DNA of 16,558 bases, taken from positions 1 through 16,558 of the forward strand of contig JAHRWI010000271.1 in the NCBI GenBank assembly GCA_019090225.1, read 5' to 3'. Both the position numbers and the translations under genes were made by a program. Below, piece after piece: positions 1 to 7,056 of this stretch. A model generated the notes under the pieces. The model made no database searches, had not been told where the DNA came from, and saw only the letters and a list, made by a program, of their open reading frames with translations. The first letter of the stretch is position 1. Each line of letters opens with the position of its first letter. The stretch comes from Porticoccaceae bacterium (GTDB lineage Bacteria > Pseudomonadota > Gammaproteobacteria > Pseudomonadales > Porticoccaceae).

Positions 1-2
1 CG

Positions 3-110
3 GATTATTTCACTGACAAAGCCGATCTCGAAATTGATTTTGTCAGCAAAGACGATGCGGTTTTTGACGATAACACTCTGCCACCTTTCGCTGAGACGCC
101 ACCCGATTAG
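3..110 (+). CDS. C-terminal fragment of an unidentified acidic protein
   Basis: The frame starting at base 3 is open from the window edge to a TAG stop at 108-110 and gives 35 residues ending in PPFAETPPD. The other two plus frames are less convincing: one hits a stop within the first 15 bases, and the other gives a basic, Leu/Arg/His-rich peptide typical of a shadow frame. The tail is strongly acidic (many Asp and Glu) and ends Pro-rich, which suggests a disordered C-terminus. No family can be named from this piece. The gene is convergent with the SDR at 148-1089, leaving only 37 bases between the stops and no clear hairpin terminator there. Confidence 0.55.
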   Translation, partial: DYFTDKADLEIDFVSKDDAVFDDNTLPPFAETPPD

Positions 111-147
111 TCCTTACCACTACACCCAATGTTGTTATTCCAATAGG

Positions 148-1089
148 CTATGCCTGCCGTGGCGCAGCCGGATTTTTTACACCCTTACCCAGGGTTTTCG
201 GAATCAAATCCTGTAGTTTCTCCTGAGTCCATTGTTTATCGCTAAAAATACTCCGTTCTTTTGTCGGTAGAGATACCAAAGTGATTTCACCACCACCGAC
301 AATAAAATCTCGGCCGTTGATATTGGCAGCAGCATCGGTACACAAGAAAACCACTAGAGGGGCAACCTGATCAGGACTAAAGGTTTCAGGTTCGTCCAGC
401 ATATTCTCAATTTCAAACATAAATTCTGGCAAGGGCAGTTTTCCCTGGCGCGCCATATCCAGGGCTTTTTTCATATCAACGCCCTCGGCCATACGTGTTC
501 CTGCTCTGGGACGAATAGCGTTTGTGGTGACACCATAAGGCCCAAGTTCCAAAGCGAGGGTACGAGAGAAGCCAACGATGCCTTCTTTAGCAGCGGCGTA
601 ATTTGATGCGGCATAGCCACCCAGCCCTGCCTCGGATGCGGTGTTTACGATACGTCCGCTACCCTGTTTGGCAAATACTTGTGCAGCCTGGCGAGTCACG
701 GCATATAACCCTTTAAGATGGACAGCAATCACGCTATCCCAGTCTGCCTCCGACATTTTGACAAAGAGCTGGTTGCGGATATTACCGGCATTGTTAACCA
801 CAATATCAAGACGCCCAAAACTATCCATGGCCTGTTCAACCATGGCGTTTCCGTCCGTTACGCTAGTGACATTTCCGTAGTTAGCGACAGCTTGTCCGCC
901 TGCAGCGACAATCTCTTTTACAACGTCATCAGCTGGGCTCGCATCGCCGCCCTCGCCAATAACAGAGCCGCCCAGATCATTGACAACTATTTTTGCACCT
1001 TCTGCGGCCAGGGCCATAGCATGGGCACGACCCATACCTCGACCAGCACCGGTAACGATTGCCACCTGCCCTGCTAATAAATTTGCCAT
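148..1089 (-). CDS. Short-chain dehydrogenase/reductase, HSD17B4-like, with C-terminal extension
   Basis: This 313-residue protein is a classical SDR oxidoreductase, probably cytoplasmic. The cofactor motif TGAGRGMG is at residues 13-20, Asp38 follows the second beta strand (VVNDLGG) and favours NAD(H), NNAG is at 99-102, and the catalytic Tyr/Lys are Tyr164 and Lys168 in YAAAK, with Ser152 as the likely third residue. The N-terminal wording resembles the 3-hydroxyacyl-CoA dehydrogenase domain of peroxisomal multifunctional enzyme type 2 and its bacterial relatives, so a fatty-acyl-CoA or steroid substrate is plausible but inferred. At 313 residues it is about 60 longer than a minimal SDR; the extra part is a C-terminal tail ending PAAPRQA. 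The ATG start has a good ribosome site (AAGGAG, 8 bases upstream). It is preceded by its own 172-base gap and appears monocistronic. Confidence 0.9.
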   Translation of the reverse strand: MANLLAGQVAIVTGAGRGMGRAHAMALAAEGAKIVVNDLGGSVIGEGGDASPADDVVKEIVAAGGQAVANYGNVTSVTDGNAMVEQAMDSFGRLDIVVNNAGNIRNQLFVKMSEADWDSVIAVHLKGLYAVTRQAAQVFAKQGSGRIVNTASEAGLGGYAASNYAAAKEGIVGFSRTLALELGPYGVTTNAIRPRAGTRMAEGVDMKKALDMARQGKLPLPEFMFEIENMLDEPETFSPDQVAPLVVFLCTDAAANINGRDFIVGGGEITLVSLPTKERSIFSDKQWTQEKLQDLIPKTLGKGVKNPAAPRQA

Positions 1090-1261
1090 GATGTATTCTC
1101 CTTTGCTTAGTTAAGTAGTGGTTAATTAAAGAATTTGAAAACTTCTCAGGTTAATTTTGACGGCCCATTGTAGAGCGCAATTCGATAAGGTGACAGACCT
1201 GCCACTAAGCTAAATGGCCTTAGCGCCTAGATTAAAATTAATACTCCTAAAACTGATACCG

Positions 1262-2035
1262 CTAAAATTCATATTCGACATTAAATTTCCAGGTGGTATC
1301 TGGCGTGCTGTCATCCAGCCCTGCAATGACGCCAAACTCCCACAGGAACTTGCGTCGCCCACCAAGGCGTTGAACACCGGTGAGCACCGGGCCAAGACCC
1401 AGGGTATCGTCACCCATATAAAACTCGAAAGCTGGCTCTACAACCTGGCTGTAACGATAGCGTAACTGCGTGGCGAGGCTGGTTTCGAATTCATTATCGA
1501 TACCCTTACCCCATTCATAGGTCAGGGATAAATTGGCAGTGGCTATCCACCGCGTCCATTCATGGACTGCGATCAGGGTGGTGCTGGCTTCCCACAGATT
1601 ATCTTTAGTTTCACGCTCCAGCTCGAACATCAACCCCCAGTCATTATCGTATTCACCCTGCTCAGTGAGTTGTATTTTTAGCTCGGCTTCTATCGCCGTT
1701 AACTCCAGATCACTTTCGGCACTGTCTTCGCCGATGACATATATTTCGGCAAACAGTTGATCTGACAGCGAGTGACCTATCCCAAGCCGGTATTGTTGCC
1801 GGTCATCAAGCTCCGCATCATCATCGTTCTGATAACGGGAGCGGTATTCGATTTCTGTTTCCAGTAGCTGAACATAGGGGTGATAGACCTTGTCTATGAT
1901 CGAGCCATCGGCATAAAGATATGTGCAGCTAAACAAGCCAACTATCAGTAACACGGTATTTGCTAAGAGCGCTTTTATTCTTAAAGATAAGACCCGCCTG
2001 TAGCCAGCCAGACCAATACCTGATCGCCCGATCAC
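1262..2035 (-). CDS. Probable outer-membrane beta-barrel protein of the FTR1 operon
   Basis: This is a 257-residue protein with a basic N-terminus, a hydrophobic stretch at about residues 22-40 (signal peptide, probable cleavage near YADG at 41-44), and then alternating polar/aromatic strands ending in WKFNVEYEF. A terminal aromatic residue after an alternating pattern is typical of outer-membrane barrels. The GTG start overlaps the FTR1 stop in a GTGA junction and has AGGA about 9 bases upstream, so translation is probably coupled to the permease. It is the last gene of the iron operon. Its role may be passage of iron or a ligand across the outer membrane, but that rests only on context. It has no TonB-dependent receptor features and is far too small for one. 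Cys37 lies in LFSC, a poor lipobox, so a lipoprotein is unlikely. Confidence 0.7.
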   Translation of the reverse strand: MIGRSGIGLAGYRRVLSLRIKALLANTVLLIVGLFSCTYLYADGSIIDKVYHPYVQLLETEIEYRSRYQNDDDAELDDRQQYRLGIGHSLSDQLFAEIYVIGEDSAESDLELTAIEAELKIQLTEQGEYDNDWGLMFELERETKDNLWEASTTLIAVHEWTRWIATANLSLTYEWGKGIDNEFETSLATQLRYRYSQVVEPAFEFYMGDDTLGLGPVLTGVQRLGGRRKFLWEFGVIAGLDDSTPDTTWKFNVEYEF

Positions 2036-2841
2036 TGCGGGATTTCCTGATCAACAGCGCTGTTGCTCTTGTTGTTGTTGCTAACACTGCGCCACAGCAC
2101 TATCGCCAGAGGAATGGATAGCAAGGCACCGAGAAACAACCAGGCTTCAAGGGGTGTTGGTGTCGCTTCGTAACCAAAGATAGCATAGGCAAGCTGCCCT
2201 GGAATAGAAGCTTCTGGCAGAATATTCCGGGTGTCCCATAAGGGCGCTACCGAGGACAGCCAGTCAGCCTGAATCAATAGTTGGGTGGCCTGGGCAACCA
2301 TCCCCGCGCCAACCAGCGCCAGCACCACTATCTGGGTTGGCCTGATCCAGCGGCGTTTGAGGGACATAATGCTGAAATAACATAATGCGCCGACGCTTAA
2401 ACCAATCATCAAGCCGATAAAACCACTGGTAACGGCTTTGCTCAGCACGTCACTATTGCCGATAAACCCTGAAAAGAAAATCATAATTTCCGTCGCTTCT
2501 CGGATCAATGCCAGAGCAACCGTCAGGGTTAGCAGACACATTAAGACGCGGCTTTTAATGCTTAGCCTTGAACTTACGAGCAGGCAGATAAACAATAAAC
2601 ACAAATAAATGCTGTACTGGATAAGCCCGTTAAGCACTTCCTGCCCAACGTATTCAAACCAGCTCGAAACCAGACCCATGTTGCGGGCGTAAATAACTGC
2701 CCCCATCAAACCACCCATAAAAGCCAACATCAACCAGCGCAGGCCGAGCTGGTGTTGATTAGCAATTGTCAGTAGCACGCTCACCAGCACCCCTGCCTCC
2801 AGGGTTTCGCGTAATACAATAATGACCGCGTCGAGCAACAT
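2032..2841 (-). CDS. FTR1-family high-affinity iron permease
   Basis: This is a 269-residue polytopic inner-membrane protein with about seven hydrophobic segments. Both family hallmarks are present: RETLE at residues 11-15 in the first membrane helix and REATE at 114-118 in the fourth. These REXXE motifs bind iron in the FTR1/EfeU family. The length fits the short bacterial EfeU-type form, without the long N-terminal periplasmic domain of some homologues. The hydrophilic C-tail (SNNNKSNSAVDQEIPQ) should be cytoplasmic or disordered. It lies 19 bases after the cupredoxin-like gene and overlaps the barrel gene by 4 bases. No EfeB-type peroxidase or full EfeO is encoded here, so the iron donor is presumably the small periplasmic cupredoxin-like protein next door (inference). 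Confidence 0.93.
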   Translation of the reverse strand: MLLDAVIIVLRETLEAGVLVSVLLTIANQHQLGLRWLMLAFMGGLMGAVIYARNMGLVSSWFEYVGQEVLNGLIQYSIYLCLLFICLLVSSRLSIKSRVLMCLLTLTVALALIREATEIMIFFSGFIGNSDVLSKAVTSGFIGLMIGLSVGALCYFSIMSLKRRWIRPTQIVVLALVGAGMVAQATQLLIQADWLSSVAPLWDTRNILPEASIPGQLAYAIFGYEATPTPLEAWLFLGALLSIPLAIVLWRSVSNNNKSNSAVDQEIPQ

Positions 2842-2860
2842 ATTTAAAACCTGCCTAAGC

Positions 2861-3235
2861 TTAATTGACGACGACTTTCCCGAGCGCCGTGGTCATATTA
2901 AATTCCCCAAAAAAGGGGTATTCCCCCGGTGCCAGCGGCCCGATAAAGACCACCGCCCGCGTATTGCCCAAAATCACCTTTTCACGATTCAGCTCATAGC
3001 TTTCAAATTCCTCTGGGGTCGAATCCGTATTGTGAATCAGGAGTTTGACTTTAGTATTGGCGGGCACCAGCACTTCGGCGGGATAAAACAGATGCCCCTT
3101 GATCTCTATATTGATAACCGGCGTAGCCGCATCAGCAAATGTGGCTAAACACAGCAATGTCATTCCAACAACCGCCGTCCCTACCGCGCTTATGCTAGGA
3201 GAGAATTTAAACCACGTCCGTATCCTCTTAGCCAT
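2861..3235 (-). CDS. Periplasmic cupredoxin-like protein partnered with FTR1
   Basis: This is a 124-residue precursor with a basic N-terminus, a hydrophobic stretch at about residues 17-35, and a signal-peptidase site near ADA-A (34-37). The mature domain of about 88 residues has a cupredoxin-type beta sandwich pattern: GHLFYPAEVLVPANTKV, then EEFES, then APGEYPFFGEFNMTTALGKVVV. This resembles the Cup domain found in EfeO-type proteins and stand-alone partners of FTR1. No cysteine lies in the mature part, so it cannot form a classical type 1 blue copper site. Likely metal ligands are the two histidines, the Glu cluster EEFE and the Met in FNMTT. A role in delivering or oxidising Fe(II) for the permease is inferred. 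The ATG lies inside the end of the kinase gene (8-base overlap), indicating coupling. Confidence 0.85.
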   Translation of the reverse strand: MAKRIRTWFKFSPSISAVGTAVVGMTLLCLATFADAATPVINIEIKGHLFYPAEVLVPANTKVKLLIHNTDSTPEEFESYELNREKVILGNTRAVVFIGPLAPGEYPFFGEFNMTTALGKVVVN

Positions 3236-4649
3236 GGTTTATACCTCGACGAACCGCATGTTGGCAGGGTAAAACTACGCTAACACGCAGCCCTCCCAAC
3301 TCTTTTGATTGCCCCAACTCTATCTGCCCATGATGCAAGTGCACAATATGCTCGACTATCGACAAACCCAAACCACAACCCACCACACCAGAACTATGGT
3401 GATCACCGCCGACACGGTAGAAACGGTCAAACACACGCTCTAAAGATGCGTGGGGAATGCCCGGCCCGGAATCTTCCACTGCAACAATCACTTGCTGGTT
3501 CTGCGCCTGTTGATTTTGGGCTTGGTTCTGGAACGAGACAGACACCGCGATGCTGCCCCCTGTCGGAGTGTATTTACTAGCATTATCAATCAGATTGCGT
3601 AACAGGGTGCTGATGGCAAAGGCATCGCACTCGATTTTCTGAGGCTGAGCATCCAGGGTAATCTGCTGATTTTTGTTCTGGCATTTCGGATATAACTCGG
3701 CGATGGATTCTCTCGCCAGCGCACTAATATCAACCCAGCTCAAAGTGCTATAAAATTTGTCGGGAGTCAGTCGATACAGAGCCAGGATTTGTTCGATGGA
3801 ATGACCCATTCGATCAACACTGGCTTCCAGCTCCTGAAGGCTGGCATTATCGATACCCACCTCCTCGGCTATATTGTGCAAATTGACTTTCAGTACGGCT
3901 AGCGGTGTGCGCAACTCATGGGCCGCATCAGAGGCAAAGCGCTTTTCTCGCTCGAAGGCCTCAGACAAGCGCGTCAATAAACTGTTGGTGGACTCGACCA
4001 GGGTGGTTAGCTCGCCCGGATAACCTGACGCTTGCAAGGGGCTCAGCTCATCGGTTTTACGTTGCTCTAAGAGTTTGGCCAACTGCCGCAATGGCCTCAA
4101 CCCGAGGCCAACAATCAGCCATATGGCCACACCGAGAATCGGCAAGACCCAAATAATCGGCCAGATTGATTGAAAAATAACGCCTTCAATCAGGGTGGTA
4201 TAGGCATCTGCGCTTTGCCCAACAATAATCCAACGACTAGCGTCAGCAGGTGTGTCATCAGATTGCTGCACTAATATTCGCCAATGTAAACCCTGGTGAT
4301 TTTTAATATGAAAACCCAGCTCCAATGGCAATATTAAGGCCTGTGGTGCATTGCTGGAACGTTCGAGCAAGCGTCCACCCTGCCAGATTTGAAACATCAT
4401 AGTTTGCGGATAAATCAACTGTGGATGCCGGGTTTCAGAGGACAGGGTTTCAAAGTCACGACTATCCTGACGACCAATATCCGTAAATTCCAGCTTAGCC
4501 AGCAAATTGGCCGAATCAGTCAACTGCCTGTCGAGCAACTTATCAGCCTGAGCCATACTGCTACGATAGCCATGTAAGGCGGCGACAAAGTTAACCAGGC
4601 AAATCGTCGATAACAGAACGATAACCAGATACAGACGAATAGATGTCAC
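3228..4649 (-). CDS. Sensor histidine kinase, QseC/PmrB-like
   Basis: This is a 473-residue inner-membrane kinase starting at GTG, 15 bases after the regulator stop. Order: TM helix at about 5-26, periplasmic sensor region at about 27-155, TM helix at about 158-181, HAMP region to about 235, H-box DAAHELRTPL with phospho-acceptor His244, N-box RNLIDNASKYTP (351-362), G1 box VEDSGPGIP (391-399), F-box VFDRFYRVGG, and G2 box GCGLGLS (424-430). All catalytic boxes are intact. The sensor region has no ExxE iron-binding motif of the PmrB kind, so the ligand is not obvious. A Gln/Asn-rich insert (QNQAQNQQAQNQQ, 374-386) sits between the N-box and G1. Its position within an iron-permease operon suggests that it senses iron or an envelope state tied to iron. 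Confidence 0.93.
   Translation of the reverse strand: MTSIRLYLVIVLLSTICLVNFVAALHGYRSSMAQADKLLDRQLTDSANLLAKLEFTDIGRQDSRDFETLSSETRHPQLIYPQTMMFQIWQGGRLLERSSNAPQALILPLELGFHIKNHQGLHWRILVQQSDDTPADASRWIIVGQSADAYTTLIEGVIFQSIWPIIWVLPILGVAIWLIVGLGLRPLRQLAKLLEQRKTDELSPLQASGYPGELTTLVESTNSLLTRLSEAFEREKRFASDAAHELRTPLAVLKVNLHNIAEEVGIDNASLQELEASVDRMGHSIEQILALYRLTPDKFYSTLSWVDISALARESIAELYPKCQNKNQQITLDAQPQKIECDAFAISTLLRNLIDNASKYTPTGGSIAVSVSFQNQAQNQQAQNQQVIVAVEDSGPGIPHASLERVFDRFYRVGGDHHSSGVVGCGLGLSIVEHIVHLHHGQIELGQSKELGGLRVSVVLPCQHAVRRGINHG
3491..3535 (-). repeat. 15-bp tandem repeat coding a Gln/Asn linker in the kinase
   Basis: Three degenerate 15-bp units (3491-3505, 3506-3520, 3521-3535) encode the QNQAQ/NQQAQ/NQQ stretch in the ATP-binding domain of the histidine kinase. 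The reading frame is kept because each unit is exactly five codons. The copies match only partly, so the repeat is old or was always imperfect. Confidence 0.5.
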
Positions 4650-4664
4650 AGCTTGAAACGCCGT

Positions 4665-5333
4665 TCAGCGTAGCGGTTTATTATTGATGGTATAGCCGAC
4701 GCCCCGGACGGTCTGAATAAACCCGTCGGGCAATTTTTTTCGCAGATGACTAATATGTACTTCGATGGTATTGCTCGCCACTTCTTCGCCCCAGCCGTAG
4801 AGTTTACTCTCCAGGGCTTCCCTGGTCTGGATTCGGCCAGCATTTTCCATCAGCGCTTTCAGCAACATATATTCCCGTCGCGAGCAGGCAATAGAATGCT
4901 CATCGACGCAAATTTCATGGCTGGCGGTATCCAGAGTCACCGCGCCATAAGTAATTTCACTGCTCGTTGACGTACTCAGACGCCGAGCTAACACGCGCAG
5001 TCGCGCCAGCAATTCATCCATCTCGAAAGGTTTGGAGAGGTAGTCGTCGGCACCGCCGTCGAGGCCAACCACCTTGTCGTTAACACCTTCCCGTGCCGTT
5101 AGAATAAGCACCGGCAGTGTCTGCCGATCGTTACGCAACTGCTTTAACACCGCCAGACCATCCATATCAGGCAGGCCCAAATCTAAGACCACCATATCTG
5201 GCAGGGCGCTGGCGACACTGTCGATAGCGTCTCTACCACAATCGACGTGATTAACGCTAAAACCCTCGTGACGCAAAGCTTTTTGCAAAGCTCTGGCGAG
5301 GGCCGCATCATCTTCTACCAATAAAATATTCAC
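4665..5333 (-). CDS. OmpR-family response regulator, QseB/PmrA subfamily
   Basis: This is a 222-residue DNA-binding regulator. The receiver domain (1 to about 115) has the acidic pair Glu7/Asp8-Asp9, phospho-acceptor Asp51 in VVLDLGLP, Thr79 in LILTAR and Lys101 in LSKPF. The C-terminal winged-helix domain has RREYMLLKALMENAGR, LESKLYGWGEEVASNTIEVHISHLRKKL and the closing TVRGVGYTI, wording typical of the QseB/PmrA group. The start is GTG: an in-frame TGA lies five codons upstream, so no longer form is possible, and no strong ribosome site is visible. It is first in the operon with the kinase, cupredoxin, permease and barrel genes, so it probably controls its own iron-uptake genes. It is also the best local candidate to bind the CTTAAG-N5-CTTAAG element at 10158-10184. 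Confidence 0.94.
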   Translation of the reverse strand: MNILLVEDDAALARALQKALRHEGFSVNHVDCGRDAIDSVASALPDMVVLDLGLPDMDGLAVLKQLRNDRQTLPVLILTAREGVNDKVVGLDGGADDYLSKPFEMDELLARLRVLARRLSTSTSSEITYGAVTLDTASHEICVDEHSIACSRREYMLLKALMENAGRIQTREALESKLYGWGEEVASNTIEVHISHLRKKLPDGFIQTVRGVGYTINNKPLR

Positions 5334-5356
5334 TTTCGGTGCTTCACTTTCGGTTG
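5329..5356. repeat. Two-copy 14-bp tandem repeat at the regulator start
   Basis: TTCACTTTCGGTGC (5329-5342) is followed at once by TTCACTTTCGGTTG (5343-5356), identical in 12 of 14 bases. The first copy overlaps the GTG start codon of the response regulator, and the second lies in its leader. It may be a simple duplication or may affect translation of the operon. Confidence 0.8.
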
Positions 5357-5386
5357 TTCATGCCGACGGTTTACTGTCAATTATTC

Positions 5387-5428
5387 ATAACTATGTGGTC
5401 TTAACTATGCAGTCTTAACTATATAGTC
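5387..5428. repeat. Three-copy 14-bp tandem repeat in the iron-operon leader
   Basis: Three contiguous units (5387-5400 ATAACTATGTGGTC, 5401-5414 TTAACTATGCAGTC, 5415-5428 TTAACTATATAGTC) lie 54-95 bases upstream of the response regulator. On the coding strand each unit carries a TAGTTAA-like core. OmpR-family regulators bind direct repeats, so an autoregulatory site is possible. However, their usual spacing is 10-11 bp rather than 14, and similar 14-bp repeats occur elsewhere in this window. Confidence 0.85.
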
Positions 5429-5460
5429 CTAACCCTTAAACTATAAATATCTTAGCGCAC

Positions 5461-6129
5461 TTATTTAATCTTTTTTTGCACGGCAGCCAGGGCGATACTG
5501 ATTTCGGCCTGCCGACCTTTATCGGCCAGAGGGCGTTCAGGTCGAGCTTGCGCCTGCTGAGCTTTGAGCAAGTGCTTTTCTGCCTTCGCATAGTCACCAT
5601 TTTCACGTAATAACTCGGCATAGAAGTAATTAGGATCAATGCCATCAGGGTTAATTTGCAAGGCCTTGTTCAATAACTTTTCTGCTTTTTCGTCGTCACC
5701 AAAACCGAGGGGCCAACCGGGCACTTTGAAATAGAGTGTGCCGAGACTGGTATAAGCCGAACCGTTCAATGCGGTACCATCCAGCCCCATCGCTTTTTCC
5801 AGATCTGCTTTGGAGGCTTTCGCATATTTAAGCGCCCCCAAACCACCTTTAGCACCCGCGTAGCTGGACTTGATAATACCACTCCAGATCAACACCGGTG
5901 CATCACCACCATACTGAGCAAGAGCTTTATCAACGTCATCCAGTAACTGCAAAAAAGCTTTCTGTTGGGCTTTGTCCTGAAGTTCATAATTGACCTGAGC
6001 CCAGCGGGTTTGCAGCTGTTTAACCGCTGCATCGCTAGTCTCGGACGCCTGAACTAAAGAACTGAACAGACCCGCCACAAATAAAATGATATAAATATTG
6101 GCCAACCTTTTTATATTAAAACTGTTCAT
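5461..6129 (-). CDS. Periplasmic tetratricopeptide-repeat protein
   Basis: This is a 222-residue exported protein. The N-terminus MNSFNIKR, then a hydrophobic run to about residue 26, and VQA-SE fit a signal peptide cleaved near residue 28. TPR-type helices are clearest at about 145-193, in DDEKAEKLLNKALQINP followed by NGDYAKAEKHLLKAQQAQ. A conserved-looking LYFKVPGWPLGFGD segment precedes them. I chose the ATG at 6129 because GGAGAG lies 7 bases upstream; an in-frame TTG at 6168 would add 13 residues but has no comparable support. The gene lies 127 bases upstream of the response regulator on the same strand, so it may be co-transcribed with the iron operon or stand alone. A scaffold or binding role in the periplasm is all that can be inferred. 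Confidence 0.8.
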   Translation of the reverse strand: MNSFNIKRLANIYIILFVAGLFSSLVQASETSDAAVKQLQTRWAQVNYELQDKAQQKAFLQLLDDVDKALAQYGGDAPVLIWSGIIKSSYAGAKGGLGALKYAKASKADLEKAMGLDGTALNGSAYTSLGTLYFKVPGWPLGFGDDEKAEKLLNKALQINPDGIDPNYFYAELLRENGDYAKAEKHLLKAQQAQARPERPLADKGRQAEISIALAAVQKKIK

Positions 6130-6142
6130 ATTAAAACTCTCC
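6113..6142 (-). repeat. 15-bp duplication spanning the start of the TPR gene
   Basis: ATATTAAAACTGTTC (6113-6127) and ATATTAAAACTCTCC (6128-6142) match in 13 of 15 bases. On the coding strand the unit AGTTTTAATAT occurs both just before and just after the start codon, so part of the ribosome-binding leader was probably copied into the first codons, or the reverse. Confidence 0.7.
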
Positions 6143-6157
6143 AAATTAATCTTCTTA

Positions 6158-6169
6158 CTTGAATTCAAG
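6158..6169. promoter_or_regulatory. 12-bp palindrome upstream of the TPR gene
   Basis: CTTGAATTCAAG is a perfect 12-bp palindrome about 29 bases upstream of the TPR start codon. It could be an operator half-site pair, but short palindromes also arise by chance in AT-rich leaders. Confidence 0.25.
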
Positions 6170-6228
6170 AATTACTCTACACAGATTTATTATCTAACCG
6201 CGCTGTTTAGTACAACTGCTTAGCAACA

Positions 6229-7014
6229 CTACTCAGCAAAGCGGCGAATAATCGGCAATTGCTTAAATAAAGCCTTATCCACCAGCTTTGGCAGAAGCCC
6301 ATTAAGACGCACAAAAAACTTTTCCGGCCAGCCCAGATAACGGTTATGAGGGTTTTTTTGTTTAAGCGTATTAATAAACTCTTCCGCTACCCACTCGGCA
6401 GAGTCCACCGCCGTACCCAGGGCTTCATTCATGGCCACCATCTTGCTGCTGTTAAACGACGTCGCGGTAGCTCGTGGTGAAAAATAAACTACTTGCACTG
6501 AACGATCTGCTAGCTCTCGCCGAAGCGCTTCACTAAAGCCCCTTAAGCCAAATTTCGTAGCGCAATAGGTCACCGAGCCTGCATAGCCAATACTGCCAAG
6601 GATGGAACCGATATTAACAATCGCACTTTCCGGGCGATCTACAAGCAGCGGCAGAAAATCCCGGCACAAGAGCATCGGCACAGTAAGATTGGTTTCGATC
6701 ATGACTGCCAGCTCGCTATCGCTCATTTTCTCTAGCAGTGCTAAGTGGTTAATACCGGCATTATTGATCAGCAGGTCAATGCCTCGCTCAGCGCACACCC
6801 GCTGCAAAACCTTGCGATCTTCAGCCTTAGTCAGGTCACACGAGTGAATCAGGTGACCCGTGCCATCGAGCTGGCTCTCCAATGCTGTCAACTTGTCGCC
6901 ATTGCGGGCGGTAAGAATCAAGCTCACACCTTCGTCGGCCAAAGCTTTAGCAATGGCATTACCTATGCCACCCGTGGCTCCAGTCAGCAGAGCAGTTTTT
7001 CTAGAAAGGTTCAT
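6229..7014 (-). CDS. Short-chain dehydrogenase, last gene of the hemolysin-family operon
   Basis: This is a 261-residue classical SDR. TGATGGIG is at residues 11-18, Arg37 (LILTARN) at the end of the second strand suggests NADP(H), NNAG is at 84-87, and the catalytic residues are Ser137, Tyr150 and Lys154. The C-terminal part has an unusual YLGWPEKFFVRLNGLLPKLVD stretch (about 225-245), amphipathic and aromatic, that could contact membrane or a lipid substrate. The ATG start has AGGA about 7 bases upstream. It follows the TenA/diiron-oxidase gene by 42 bases and is the final gene of a four-gene operon. Reduction of a carbonyl in the operon's product, or in an acyl intermediate, is the likely step; the substrate is unknown. 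Confidence 0.88.
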   Translation of the reverse strand: MNLSRKTALLTGATGGIGNAIAKALADEGVSLILTARNGDKLTALESQLDGTGHLIHSCDLTKAEDRKVLQRVCAERGIDLLINNAGINHLALLEKMSDSELAVMIETNLTVPMLLCRDFLPLLVDRPESAIVNIGSILGSIGYAGSVTYCATKFGLRGFSEALRRELADRSVQVVYFSPRATATSFNSSKMVAMNEALGTAVDSAEWVAEEFINTLKQKNPHNRYLGWPEKFFVRLNGLLPKLVDKALFKQLPIIRRFAE

Positions 7015-7056
7015 ATTTGTTTCCTGCTAATCAATTGCATTTTTTTCAATAACGAC

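Noticed and set aside
718..1077. Plus-strand open frame of 119 codons opposite the first SDR
   Set aside because: The SDR frame has all catalytic motifs; the opposite frame has no recognisable features.
1915..1935. Lipoprotein signal in the barrel protein (Cys37)
   Set aside because: LFSC is a poor lipobox and the mature region looks like a beta barrel with a terminal Phe.
6130..6168. Upstream TTG start for the TPR protein
   Set aside because: It would put 13 polar residues before the signal peptide, and GGAGAG is placed correctly for the ATG at 6129.
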